In this document: positions 51,391-63,372 of the stretch, one piece after another
Layout: each line of letters opens with the position of its first letter
Position numbering within the stretch: the stretch's first letter is position 1
Assembly: GCA_036346225.1 (NCBI GenBank)
Contig: JARFIW010000942.1
Coordinates: 3,059,001-3,123,000 of the forward strand
Source of the DNA: Platerodrilus igneus
Lineage: Eukaryota; Arthropoda; Insecta; Coleoptera; Lycidae
Direction of reading: 5' to 3'
Length of the DNA: 64,000 nt
Made by a program: the position numbers and the translations under genes
The notes under the pieces: model-generated
Databases searched by the model: none
The model's input: the letters and a program-made list of their open reading frames with translations, nothing else
Told to the model about the DNA's origin: nothing

Positions 51391-54150
51391 TATAGTTCAT
51401 GCGACGGAAAGTTTAGTTTTGTTTTAGTTTATAAGTTAGGTTAGTATGTAGCATAGTTAGACAGACATGTTGAGAATTAAAATAGGGGTTGAATAATTAA
51501 AATATGTAGGAATCCGAAAAGGGGTTTGTGTAGAAAGGTAAGAGGGGGTTTGATTTTAAATAAAACTAGAAATTATGCACACCAGGAAAGAGTAAAGCCG
51601 ACGCAATTTCCAATTTCATTCAAAATCAGTGGGGCCAATAAAATGTCTAAGGGAGCTACTAAGAGTTATAAGGGTTGTTTAGTACAAGGTAGTATATGCC
51701 AAACCAAAAATAATCCACATATTTGATCACATAAGCTCTCCTGCGCCTAACACGACACGTCTATTCTGAGGCTTTATTTGTCACAAACCCGTGACCCCAT
51801 CTTTATAAGTTGCAGTCTCGATTACATGTTAAACTACAATGGCCGGCTTGGCTATTCGTACCGTGCACGTAAAGAACAGCTGATACGCCTCGCGCGTTAC
51901 CTCGTGACCGTATTTACGCAAGCGCTATCTTAATTTTAACAACTGAAAGAATATAATCCGCCTATGGATTAGGCAACACAAACGACTTGTTCCTTTTTAA
52001 ATACGTTTTCAGAGTGTATATTGTTATTAAATATTTCTTGGTAATGCATTTAAGCTAATTAAATGGTCATAAGTTCCTGTTCCATTGTGGAATTGTTTCT
52101 TTCAGATATAACTATATCGAATACAAAAATCAAACATCGCAGATCTACTATGCATAGATGTGATTTCTTCAAAACTAGTGCTACAGAATATATATTCGTT
52201 GCAATTGCACCACTGCATTATCTATCTGCACCTTCGCTATATAACTTTACCAAAGTGAAAGGAAGCACACTGCTTCACCACTTTAACAATATCCACAAAC
52301 TCAATACAGAACGCCTTTTCTCAATGCTTAAAGTCTCACAGACTTCATACTACCAATAATCATCATCCAACACAACTTTCACTGAATTTTGTTTGACCCG
52401 AAGTATTTGGATTCTAATAAAATGTATAGATAACCGCACTTTGAGACAAATGTTCTCTCCTTTTAATTTACCAGCGCTTGCAAAGTTGTTTTGAATTTTG
52501 ATATCATTTCGCTATTTTACGAGCAAATCAACTCGATAAGGTTAATTTGTACCTTGAGACGTAATATATAAATCCTCCTATTGTAACGCAGCTCTATTAA
52601 AATTTAATTATATTTGAACAAATTCTTCATTTTACTCTAGTACTCCAAGCTCGCTCTACTTTGGAAAACGTTTACAAAGAAACTGTTAAGCTAAATGTTC
52701 TTGTTTTCTGCGATACAGTTTGTAAGTACTAAATACAGTACAATTGTTACAAAGGGTTAGCAATCAATCCTCAAAACATCTCAGTGTATTTCAATAAAAA
52801 AAGTACTTTTGCTATCTTATTCAACCAATTTCCACTTCTCCTTCTACCCCACTCTTTCTATCTTTTTCTATTTGTTCATTTTTGTGTATAAATTATTCAA
52901 AGCCATAGTGAAACAAGAAACGTTTGCGTTTATTTACACAATTCGTGAACGGCAACTTTTCCGGTCATTCGAAGATTTCTGGTAACAGTTATATTTTTCT
53001 ATAAGTACAGTTCTTTACTTCAGAGGAGTCGTTCGCCTTATGTATTCATCAGAATTTCCATTCCACTGGGATCTCCAACCCTTAAGAAGACAAATCCAAA
53101 AATTCTTCCAAAAGTGGAAATGTCGATCAAGTCAGTGTGTACAGGTAGAAGACAATCTATTTCAAGTAGGATTCATCACAATAACCTGCCATATTTGTAT
53201 TACCAAACGTTGAATAAAAACACTCCTATCTACAGATGTTTTCACCTGCATGCGTAAAAAGTAATCCCAAATTGATTAAATTTGCAAAACATCGATAGGT
53301 CTGAAAGCTTGCACAGCTTATAAACCCTCCGCCAGCATGCTGTAATTTAACAGATACTGCAAAATTGAATTTACATCAATGGACGTTTTGACATGCAAAT
53401 GCATATAAAACTGTGAGAGAATGCAATTCTGCATATTTATTAGAGCTTCCAAAGCAGTGTTCGAACCTGCATCCTTTAGTATTCATAAATGTTTATTTAT
53501 GTCTGGCTTATGTAGCTAGCAGGGTTGTTTTAACACCAACCATCTGTGATGTGTGTGTTTGTATAGAAAATCGCATGTGTTCTGTTCGTTCTTTACTCGT
53601 TACAGCTTTAAATAATAACCCAATATGTTTTCTGGTATTTATGACATCAAAATCGAATTTTGCCATTTAAAACAAAATATCATAAATTACGCCAGCAATT
53701 TCCGACAAAATAAATTTAGGTTATCCAATGCTATAAAACGCGCATCTACCAACACACGCAAGTTTTAAAAATATGAGGAAGATCCAAATATTCATTCAAC
53801 CCTCCCATAGGGTTAACTTGGAGCACGGCACGATATTTCTCGAACATATTAAATTAATACACACGCATTTTCGCCATCTTTCTGTCATTAATAAAATAAA
53901 TAGGGAAATTTTTGAACGAATATTAATTCGGGAGAGTGCCTTTGCTTGATAAAAGATTGAAAATTATCTTAAGTGTTGCGATGTTTAGGGGTATAAATCA
54001 GTTTTATGCTATAAATAGCGTTTAGTGGGTGTTTGCGTTTACCATTGATTTGACAGGTTTTGTTGGAGCGTGTTAGCTTTGATTGTAATCGGAATTAAAG
54101 GCTTTATTAAGTTACATTTAGAAAGAATTCTGTTTTTTTAAATACTGTTA
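51391..54150. other. No confident gene
   Basis: About 2.8 kb. It may include the 3' LTR of the preceding element near 51400-51730, but I found no matching 5' copy. Two modest plus-strand frames (52063-52359, 98 codons; 53413-53670, 85 codons) show no recognisable domain. Their composition looks like translated non-coding AT-rich DNA. Confidence 0.35.
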
Positions 54151-54208
54151 TATACAAAGTAAAAAGGAAATATTGGCAAGTGACTCAATTCAGTCACGAG
54201 AGCATCTT

Positions 54209-54245
54209 GTGGACGCGTTTCGCCCTAATTGGGGATCATCAGGAC
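54209..54245 (-). ncRNA. Hammerhead ribozyme motif of the Penelope-like type
   Basis: On the minus strand the sequence is GTC, CTGATGA, a short stem-loop (TCCCCAATTAGGGC), GAAAC, then GCGTC. This matches the hammerhead core: CUGAUGA box, stem II, GAAA box, and a GUC cleavage triplet after the short stem III. Such compact hammerheads are known from Penelope-like retroelements and related retrozymes. Stem II has one non-pairing closing pair (T/C). A GIY-YIG endonuclease or RT is not visible nearby, so this is probably a terminal fragment of such an element. Confidence 0.65.
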
Positions 54246-54519
54246 AGGAGCAGCAAAGTAGTAATATTTAATACAGACACGTTATGGGAAGTACAGTATC
54301 ACCTAGCTCAAAATTTGTGTCTTCGTGTTGTTTCACCTGTGATGTCAGGTCTCAATAGCCAATGAAAATTTCATAAATTTTTATCTACAATAAAGGTATC
54401 GTATTCAAACAACCATCAGTTAGAACTAACCTAATATCTTTCGAGCCGTTGTTATTAAACATATACCAAGCTCCGAATTTTTTCGGGTATGCTGTATAAA
54501 CAAGCCATAAAATTAAAGA

Positions 54520-55305
54520 GTAGAGGGAATGTCATATATGTATGTGGCACAACCAACGTGGAGCATTGAAAGAATTTAAGTTAAAAATTGACATTATATA
54601 GGGTTTAAAAGGAGCATTGATTTGTTTGGTAAAGCAGCTTAAAAGTAGGTGCACAGAAATTAAGGAAAACATGCAAACGGAAATAAAGTTTTAGGTGTGG
54701 TTCATAGATAGAGAACGGAATATTTGTTTGAAAATTAAAACGGAGCTATGACGGTCAAGCAGAGATTTGCGACAAGATCTGGGAAAGCCTACGGGTTGAA
54801 AACTGATACGAGAATGAAAGCAGATGATGACAGACAATGAAAGAACTTAGAGACGCACGTTGAATTGGAAGTGATTGTTGTAAATATAGAAAGGCCAGGA
54901 GTAGAGAGTCAACCAGAACAGAAATATGAACTCCAGGACATTATGACGTTTTTAAAGAATTCGCAGGTTGAGACTAAAAATTTCCAGAGCTACGTAATTT
55001 GCAGACTGAGGTTAAGATTTTCCAGACAGAGTTTCGAAATTTACAGGCTGAGGCTAAGAATTTCCAAAGTTTCAAAATTCGCAGGAAGAACTGAAAGAAA
55101 AACTATAGGCGATGAAAAGCAAGGTGGAAAGGCTTAAGACGATGATGCACGAAAGATTTGCAACATTTAGGGTGGGAATTCTGAAAGAGGTAGAGAATAG
55201 GATCGAGTCGCTAGAAGCGCGCTTGATTACGGGATTACAAATTTACGAGAAGATTTAGATCAGATGGCAGAAAACATTGTAAGAATTATAAAACCATAGA
55301 CAAAA
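54520..55305 (+). pseudogene. Relic of the Osvaldo-like gypsy leader and gag
   Basis: The leader 'gtggcacaaccaacgtggagc' (from 54543) parallels 46153-46175. Then ATG near 54748 reads MTVKQRFATRSGKAYGLKTD, parallel to the start of gag at 46302 (KRITRSGLIYGIE). Further on, QDIMTFLKNSQ matches QDIMRFLISMQ of that gag, followed by a coiled-coil-like repeat ('cagactgaggttaagattttccagac' and variants). There are stops and frameshifts throughout. No pol follows: the next sequence is unrelated. Confidence 0.65.
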
Positions 55306-55309
55306 CTAA

Positions 55310-57222
55310 AAAAATTAACAAGCAGGACAATTTGACGTCACGCAACAAGTTTTAGAACAGTTCAAGTTTTTTCCCATTCTTATTAATATTGCTATAAATT
55401 CCCTCCAGAAACTTAACTGGATTTTATCTTGAACCAACCTTGTCTACCAATAACAAAATTTGATACGTTACCGCCTTACTTGTTATCAATTTCGTATTCA
55501 ACTTATAGCACCTCCTTGAACTATTTAAATTATCAAATCACTCCCATTAACTTTATCTTATGACTTCGACTAGCATTTATTTGGAATTATAAAATTCATT
55601 TAATTCGATTCTATATAATGAAACAAATATTATGTACGGTTTTTGTAAATTATTTGAAATACACTTTTCAATTAATTTATGTTGTAAATCTCATTTATCA
55701 AAATCATATACTTTTAATCAAAAACCCAAAGTCACCAAAAAAAACCTATTATCTTTATAAACGAAGTGTAGAACGTTCTAAACCTCTTATCGTATCACGC
55801 ACTTTATACGTTTCAAATCCTTTGTTTTGGCGAACTTCGTCACATTAATTTATATTAAGCATATTCAATATTCAAATAAAAATTATAGAGAAATAATGCC
55901 TTACAACTAAAAATCTAACCTGGTCTATTTTCTTCTTGCAATTGACGTATCCACTAATATTTCCCATGCATTAAGCCATCCATTTGAATAAAAATTATTT
56001 TCCCCCAATTCAGGATTATTACATACCCATTCGAAATATTGTTTATCCACACCATTGCATTTAAATTGTTGCCATCACCCTCTGGACAACCATTATTAAC
56101 TTATACTTATGCACCTCAATTTATTGTCACCTCATTCAGACTTATTACTTCTTATCAATTTCCCCAACCTTAGAATACCATCTATTCTCAGAATATCGCT
56201 TATTTTTCCCAAACTTGAAATCGTAGTATATCCTCCACGGACTCAGAAATTGTATTTTTCTCCCCGGGTTTAGAATAGAATTCTTATTATCATTGTCCGC
56301 TGACTCGAAATTACATTTACTCTCCACGGACTCGGAAGCTCTATTATTATTATGTTTTAGTTTAAAATAAAATCTACTTACGTTTAATCGGCAATCATAA
56401 TTTTCATCTTCGCACTTATACAATTTTTCACTTTGAATTATTATTACGTATCACTTTATTTCATAGTGGCGCACTTCGGTTTTTGTTGAGTTGCAAACTG
56501 ACTCGTTATCACTGTACCTGCTAATATATCATTGAGTTTACACTCCGTCAGTGGGTATGGTCTACAAACTCGTCGCTCATTTTAACCAATCAAATAATTA
56601 CATTTAAAGTAGTTCTGATGTAATTTTCTATACTTTCCAATAATTGTGAGCTAGTCGCAGCTGTCTTCGTTATCAAACATGCGGTGTTTTGATGAATCTA
56701 ATTGCTTTTCCATAAACAACTGATGCAATTTGACTTTTAATTTTCATATTTACGCAATTTTTAATCTCTTTCTTATCAAGAATGGTTAACTATTTGTACG
56801 CATTTATATGCTTCCTGAAGCTCTATTTCTTATCTCAGTATTAGCCTAATTGTTTGGAACTCTTTTGAATGCGTGTCTAATTACACTTTATTATGTTTAC
56901 TTATAAGTACGCGTGCTTCCACTGAAAAATATTATTATCTGCCTTACCTAAATTAACTAAAACTCTATCTACAGGGTATTAAATATTTACTATTTACCTA
57001 AAGCATGTGTTCCTGGTTTCTACGCTAACTATGCGTCTTTCTGTGTGTATTTGCGTCGCTTAAAACTACTTATACTTTATATACAGGGTGTTGACTGCTT
57101 ACTATTTACAAACTATCTCCATTTCTCAATTCTTTAGCAGTTTTCTGCTGCCTATGGTAATTTCTCATTTCTTAAGCGACCTTTACTATAAAGTACACCC
57201 TTAAACAACCCCTTATCACAGC

Positions 57223-57225
<3 letters not shown>
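55310..57225. repeat. Possible third member of the (TA)n-bounded family
   Basis: The right part shares a few landmarks with the 2.1-kb elements: 'aaacatgcggtgtttt' near 56676, 'tttatatgc' near 56805 and 'tatatacagggtgtt' near 57072. It ends at the (TA)n tract that also bounds the copy at 57253. A second 'ctacagggta' occurs near 56970. The left boundary is unclear and overall similarity is weak. Confidence 0.3.

Positions 57226-57252
<27 letters not shown>
57226..57252. repeat. (TA)n microsatellite, left edge of copy 2
   Basis: TA run flanked by 'tcacagca' on the left and 'ttgctgtga' on the right, so the tract sits in a short palindrome. Confidence 0.9.
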
Positions 57253-57253
<1 letters not shown>

Positions 57254-59368
57254 TGCTGTGAATCCTCTCATATCTGCAGGAACTGGCCCTTTCAAGAAAA
57301 AAACATTCGAGCCCCACAGATTAGGCGTCAAGAATGCGGTGAAATGTACAAAAAGCTATTAAATTAACTGGTCCGTTGACTTTCTTCTGTTAATCGCCTC
57401 TTTACACTTTTCCGCCTCGGCTGCTCACCTAGTTAAAACTTTCATCCTCATTCAAAAAACAAATACATTCCTACCACAAACATCAACGTTAACTCTATTT
57501 ACATCAATATTCATAATACATTAAAATTTCAAAATTAAATTTCAGCATAAATTTCAGTATCAGAAAACTTCAAGATTAAATTTATTATCATTTTAATGTG
57601 CATCCAGAATTAAAGTCCTTGTAGGATGCCTACTAATTAATATAACAATATATGCAGACCTGAGTCTGAGTACAAAGGGAGCATCTCCCACCCCTTTACG
57701 TTAATTAACCAGGTTCGTATAATTGAGCTCAAAGACATACCCAAATTTTCATCATAATCAAGAACATAAATACTAAATACCCCTTTCTACTTAAACAAGA
57801 AAATTTCACCTTAAAATTAAAAATTTGTTGTTAATACAAATTCACTACTGTCCATTTTAAGTAAATAATTTATAAAGTTATTCAACACACACCAAAACAT
57901 CAAAAATCGAACAACAAAGCATAAGTTACCTGAAGGTTAATGCACTCGTGGCTCCAATGTACATCGTCCTCTGTTAATCACACCATTCCAACTGGGTTAT
58001 GTTTAGGTCCTCGGATTACTGGTCGCCTTTAAAATTTTCTACACCACCGTTCATCTAAAGTTGTTTCAGTGCTTTTTCGGAACTCATCTGTGTATATCTG
58101 TATCTTGTTTTGTGGATCCAGTCACGTTTACGAATCATTTAATTATTAACACCCCCGAAAAATAGCAAAGAAATTCATACTTCTTTCACGCTATACGCCA
58201 AAACTGCCTACTTTTGTGTATTCATTTGTCGTTGCAAATTTGAATAATTGGTACAGTGATACTAGACTTTATTACCTTGCATCTTCTTTTCTAAGTGCAC
58301 TAAATTACTTTCATCGTAGTACTTAAAGAGCAAACTGTTTTAAAGTATTAAATAATCACCTAAATATACGAGCAAACTGTTTAAATTATTCAATCAAAAT
58401 CGAAAAACTAAGAGAGAGAAACGGGTATATATAATAGCCCGCCAGTGCGTCGGTATTGTCCCGCAAACGGACAATTTCCAGAATTTCGCATCCTATGTTC
58501 CCATCTCGACCGCCCGGCACGCGGTTCTTATTAAATTTGCACTCGCACCAGTTAAATCTCAGAAATTTTTTCACACGGCACGCAACGTCTGAGAACAAAT
58601 TAATTTTGTATAGAAATGTTATTTTTACACCTCTCATGTCTACCTCTTATTTTCAACCAATCGCAACCCAGTGACGTTGCTCAAATCACGCCTTTTACTA
58701 TATGTGTCTCTGTCTTGCGCATATTATCTGTCTCTATCTACCCTGTTCTGAGTGGTACAAATCGATATTCTTTAGTATTGGTTATTTTCAAGCCACGTGG
58801 ACTGTTAAATAACCCACTTTATTAGCATTTCTCGTGAATATTAAGCGACGGTTTCTCCAACATTCTCTGTAACCATTTGTTATCTGCAAAGTTTACGCAG
58901 AACGAGACTTTTAAAAATACGCAGGTGTTCAATCGTCCTACTTCTAACTAACACTTCTACGATTTGAATATTATTGGGTTTTTACAAGCTTTTATGCATA
59001 TTGTATGTTACTAATGATTCAATTAACTCCAATTAAAATAATACCCTTTAATTTTTAGTGAATCCTAATTAAATATTTAATTATTATTTGTACATTTTGT
59101 TTAATACTCCTTACTTAAACTCGAATTAATTAATTTGTTTCTTTACTTGGAATAATTAAATTACACGTTGAGCATTTTAATACTGCTTCTTTTTATAGAA
59201 AGCGTCTTGTAAATAATTTAAATCTCTTATTTTTAATGAAACGAATGAAATTTTTATGCTCCACGGTTTTTTTAATAACGCGTATTATCTAATAAAATTC
59301 CTTATACACGGTGATTAAAATTATTTGATGTAATTAATTAATTTTCTACCCTGGTCTAAATACGAGTA
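57253..59368 (-). mobile_element. (TA)n-bounded 2.1-kb element, copy 2
   Basis: 2116 bp between (TA)n tracts, nearly the same length as 22993-25110 and with the same order of landmarks (listed there). On the minus strand it ends in ...CACAGCA next to the TA run, like copy 1 (...CGGCA). Its other end reads TACTCG where copy 1 has TGTAATGG. No coding frame stands out. An 83-codon minus frame (58637-58386) has no counterpart that I can see in copy 1. Sequence divergence is high, so both insertions are old. Confidence 0.6.
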
Positions 59369-59395
59369 ATATATATATATATATATATATATATA
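59369..59395. repeat. (TA)n microsatellite, right edge of copy 2
   Basis: Uninterrupted AT/TA run after 'tacgagta'. Confidence 0.9.
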
Positions 59396-61078
59396 ACTAT
59401 GTAATTTGTAGGTTAAGATTGATTAGATAATTTATTGGACAATTTAGGGTAGGCTACCGTGTATAAATATTAAATATTAAATAAGCGTGAGAGAATTTAA
59501 AGATGCCATTTTGATATAATAGGCAATGGTTCCATATACTACTTTGCAGAATTTTCAGATGATGAAATATTCGCTGGGGAATTACAAACAATGGATTACA
59601 TATTACGCATGTGATAAAATTGAAGATAAATATATATTACTAAGGTAATACTGTAATAATATACTTAAACTTTTTTATACAATTTTATATAATACTAAAG
59701 TTTTTATAAGCTGACGTCATTTATCACGAGTATTTTTCCTAATGTAAATCATAATAAACCAGTTTTTAAAATTTTCTAAATGCGGAAATCATTAGGCTTT
59801 GATTTTAATATTGTCTAAGCAAAAGGGTGTTGTAGGCATATCTTGTACGCATTTGTTTACGTAAGCGCCTTCATTACAGCTTTTGCGACCTGTTATCTCC
59901 ACCCAAATAACTTTTAATCCAAACATTTTATTGCCTTTAGAAGTCTAAGGGGATAATCCTCAAATTGAAATATGCTTAGTAAAACCCAATAAACTTTATT
60001 GCAATTTCGGGACCGCAGTAAGAAAAATATCAATCTATTAAGTTTGCGAGGTAATATTCAGCAAATACAACCAAACTGCAAAACTTATACAATTCCTGGA
60101 GTATTAAAAAAATTTAATACGAAAACTTTTTCATTATTTCATTGTTGTGTAGGGATGAAACGCAACGATTTCCTAAAGTAGACAAGTTAATCAGAGTCGG
60201 TGGTGGATTGTTTATAGTCTGGCAGTAACATAACTTGGAGCAAGAGTAAACCTAAGATAATTCTTCCTTACAGATTTATGTTATGAAGTTTAGGGAAGCC
60301 GCGTTAGCGTGTTCTGGGCCCAACTCGTCAACTAACTTTCCCATTTCATCCCTGAAATATCTATTGGGACCCAGCTGGTCAGGATCGTACTATTTTGTTA
60401 AATATTAATGTATTAGTAGATCAAACGCCATAAAAGCGTTTGACAAGGAATTGCGTGCAGAAAATTTCAGCTCCATTTCCGGCATTACAGCTTTTTATGT
60501 CGTAATCCTCTTAAGTGAGGGTATTAGGGACAAGCTTTGGCCCTCGTAGGCGAGATTCTATTTCGTAATTTGCTGAAATTTATAATTATTCAGGGTTATT
60601 ATACACTGAATAAGTTTTTAATTAAAGCGTTGTGTGCTGTTCGTTGTTCTAAACGCTGTTATGAAATACAAAAAGCGGTACAAGCTACAAGGTTAAGCGC
60701 ATCTTAACCGAACACCAGTAATTAAAAATATTATACACAGCATAGCACCTGGTTATTGTAGGTTAAGGATAAACTTTTACAAAACAAGTGACCTACTATT
60801 AAAGTTTGATAAATGCTAGAGCTGCTTCTGAAATTTCAAAATGTGGCAACAGTGTAGTTGTCATAAATTTTCCAAAAATGATAAAATGGAAAAAGGTTGA
60901 AGAGTTTGATTACAGCTTTAAAGTTATCAGTATTTCATGAAACCTGGAAGTAAAACGTGAAAGTTTTTGAGCAATAATTGTATATGTATACTGAAAACAA
61001 GATGAAGAAAAGTGAATCAACGATTTGTAAACAATTTCTAGTTACTTTCATTTACGAATTCCCTCTAGTGGAAATAAA
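59396..61078. other. No recognised feature
   Basis: AT-rich, with only short frames and no repeat recognised. Confidence 0.35.
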
Positions 61079-61652
61079 AAATCAGGATTAAGGGAATAGT
61101 AGACAAAATGAAATTGGTAAAGATATTTTTCCTTTCGCTCTACAATTCTTAGCAATAAACAGTTAGCAATAGAGAAAGAACTTAAAGCACTCTCAGAAAA
61201 TAAAAGGAGGCAATGAATTAAAACATCTCTCTGTCGAGAAATAGTCTGCAGTTGAGAAGCTTATTGGAAATAATTGCAACTCTGGAAGAACTAATCGACA
61301 CGCGTAACAGCGTTTGTGGAAAATATTAAATACACTTCACTAAGAGCAAATTGGAAGTATCCTGTTAAAATAAAATTGATGTACAAATATTGATGTGATA
61401 TTGGAAGCCTATGACAATGATCTGTCATACCTCACGTCTTGGACGTCAATTGTCTGCTGTGCTATTGAAAGTCTGACGATGAGCCTCTACATTGTGCACC
61501 GATTTTCGTTTTTACCGCTCTCGTAGTAACTTCTTCATCCAACTGTCGCGGAATCTGGTAACTAAATAAATGGAACCACTTCTACGGCTATTTCAGTTGA
61601 TAGAACATAAACTCACTTTGACTCAAGTAAATTGGTATATTAAACCATACAA
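61079..61652 (+). repeat. Dispersed 0.58-kb direct repeat, copy 1
   Basis: Matches 62797-63372 over its whole length, including 'agcaatagagaaagaactta', 'aagaactaatcgacac-cgta', 'cctcacgtcttggacgtcaa' and 'attggtatattaaacc'. No terminal inverted repeats and no TG...CA ends. The flanks differ completely, so it is a repeat unit with sharp ends and not part of a longer tandem duplication. No coding frame. Confidence 0.85.
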
Positions 61653-62681
61653 AAGGTAAGAATTATTTTATAGGTTTTCGTGAAATAATAACATAGAGGC
61701 AGATACGACCAACAATTCCGTGCATTAGACAAGAAGCCACAACGTATTTCGATGCTCGTAAATTATAAATTTGACACTAATTAGATCGTTAAAACCGTAG
61801 AATTTGCGGAAATATTACATCACTAAGGCGACTAATGTTTCCAAACGAATCAGAACGAATCTCGAGATTGACGTATAGAGATCATTTTTCTATATAAGCC
61901 GAAACTTGATTAGAAGCATTTGCTCGATTTGATTCTTGTTAAAGCCCAATCACATGAAGATTCAAAATTTAATTCGCAATTCGTCATTATTTCTAAACCA
62001 AGCAATATGTAACATTTATTGTGTAAGATTTCCAGTAGAATTCTATGATGTAGATTAGTTTACGACATGAAACTTATAAATTTCAGGAGTTTCAAACATA
62101 AAAATTATCAGATGCAATTATTTGAGGAGGCATCATTGGTTTTGTAAAAATACTATGAAGATTGAACATTAATCGATACAAGAGCTGCTAAGTTAATTAA
62201 TTAAAAATAAAAATGCACTTTGAAAATTGAAATAAAATGTAACTCTAATTCGAAATAACACGTGGCTTTATTTAATTACGATTTAGATTAATTATAACAA
62301 GTATTGAACGTTAAAAATGTTATAAGCGGGTCAAATAATTTATTAATATTCTCAAACATGAAAGCGAATATTGACAAAAGCAAGATATTTAATTAGAAAA
62401 TTGCAAAAAAAGTTTTAATGTAGAGAAATGAACGTACCGTTTTTAAATATGATTTACGATACGGTAAGAAAGTGCATTTACTGTCACACAGAATGTCATG
62501 TATCGAAAACTGCACTTACATAGTTGCTTTAAAAGCAAAAAGAGTAAAAAGAATATTAAAAATACTAAAGACTTCAAGAATAAATTCAAAAAAATATTTG
62601 GTGCAATTCAGTTGGTTATTCAATTACTATATTTGTCTCCCAACACTTCTGCATTCTGACTGATATCTCACAGGTAATTAC
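61653..62681. other. No recognised feature
   Basis: Spacer between the two 0.58-kb repeats. A 63-codon plus-strand frame (62472-62663) is probably chance. Confidence 0.35.
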
Positions 62682-62796
62682 ATCATCATCATCAGGTGCT
62701 GGCGCTGGAACAGGTTGAACGCGTACCTTCATTGTTTCCTATTCTGAACTAACCTACACATTTACCGGATTTCTCACAGTGCACAGTGCAAATTGA
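62682..62796 (-). mobile_element. Short RTE 3'-end fragment
   Basis: It has the (ATC)n tail, then 'ggaacaggttgaacgcgtacc', 'cctattctgaactaacctac' and 'tctcacagtg', matching the 3' end of RTE copies A and C. About 110 bp, a severely 5'-truncated insertion. It directly adjoins the second 0.58-kb repeat. Confidence 0.75.
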
Positions 62797-63372
62797 AAAT
62801 CAGGAATATGAGAATAATAGACAAAATGGAATTGGTAAAGATACTTTCCCTTTCAACCTACAATTCTTAGCAACAAACAATTAGCAATAGAGAAAGAACT
62901 TAAAGCGCTCTCAGAAAATACAAGGAGGCAATGAATTAAAACATATCTTTCTGTTGTGAAATAGTCTGCAGTTGAGAAGTCTACTAAAAATAATTGCTAA
63001 TCTGGAAGAACTAATCGACACACGTAACAGCGTTTGTGGAAAATATTAAATACACTTCACTAAGAGCAAATTGGAAGCATACTGTTAAAATAAAATTGAT
63101 GTACAAATATTGATGTGATATTGAAAGCCTATGACAATCATCTGTCAAACCTCACGTCTTGGACGTCAATTTTTTGCTGTGATATTGAAAGTCTGACGAT
63201 GAGCCCTTACATTGTGCAGCGTTTTTCGTTTTTACTGCTTTCGGGGTAACTTCTACATCCAACTGGCGCAGAATCTGATAACTAAATAAATGGAACTACT
63301 TCCACTGCTATTTTAGTGGATAGAAATTAAACTCTCTTTGAGTAAAATATATTGGTATATTAAACCTAACAA
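62797..63372 (+). repeat. Dispersed 0.58-kb direct repeat, copy 2
   Basis: Second copy of 61079-61652 in the same orientation, about 1.72 kb downstream, with scattered substitutions and a few indels. Confidence 0.85.

Noticed and set aside
52063..53670. Two plus-strand ORFs of 98 and 85 codons
   Set aside because: No domain, no upstream context, and composition of random AT-rich translation.
61079..63372. LTR pair of a small LTR element
   Set aside because: Ends are not TG...CA, no target duplication, and the 1.1-kb interior has no primer-binding site, polypurine tract or ORF.
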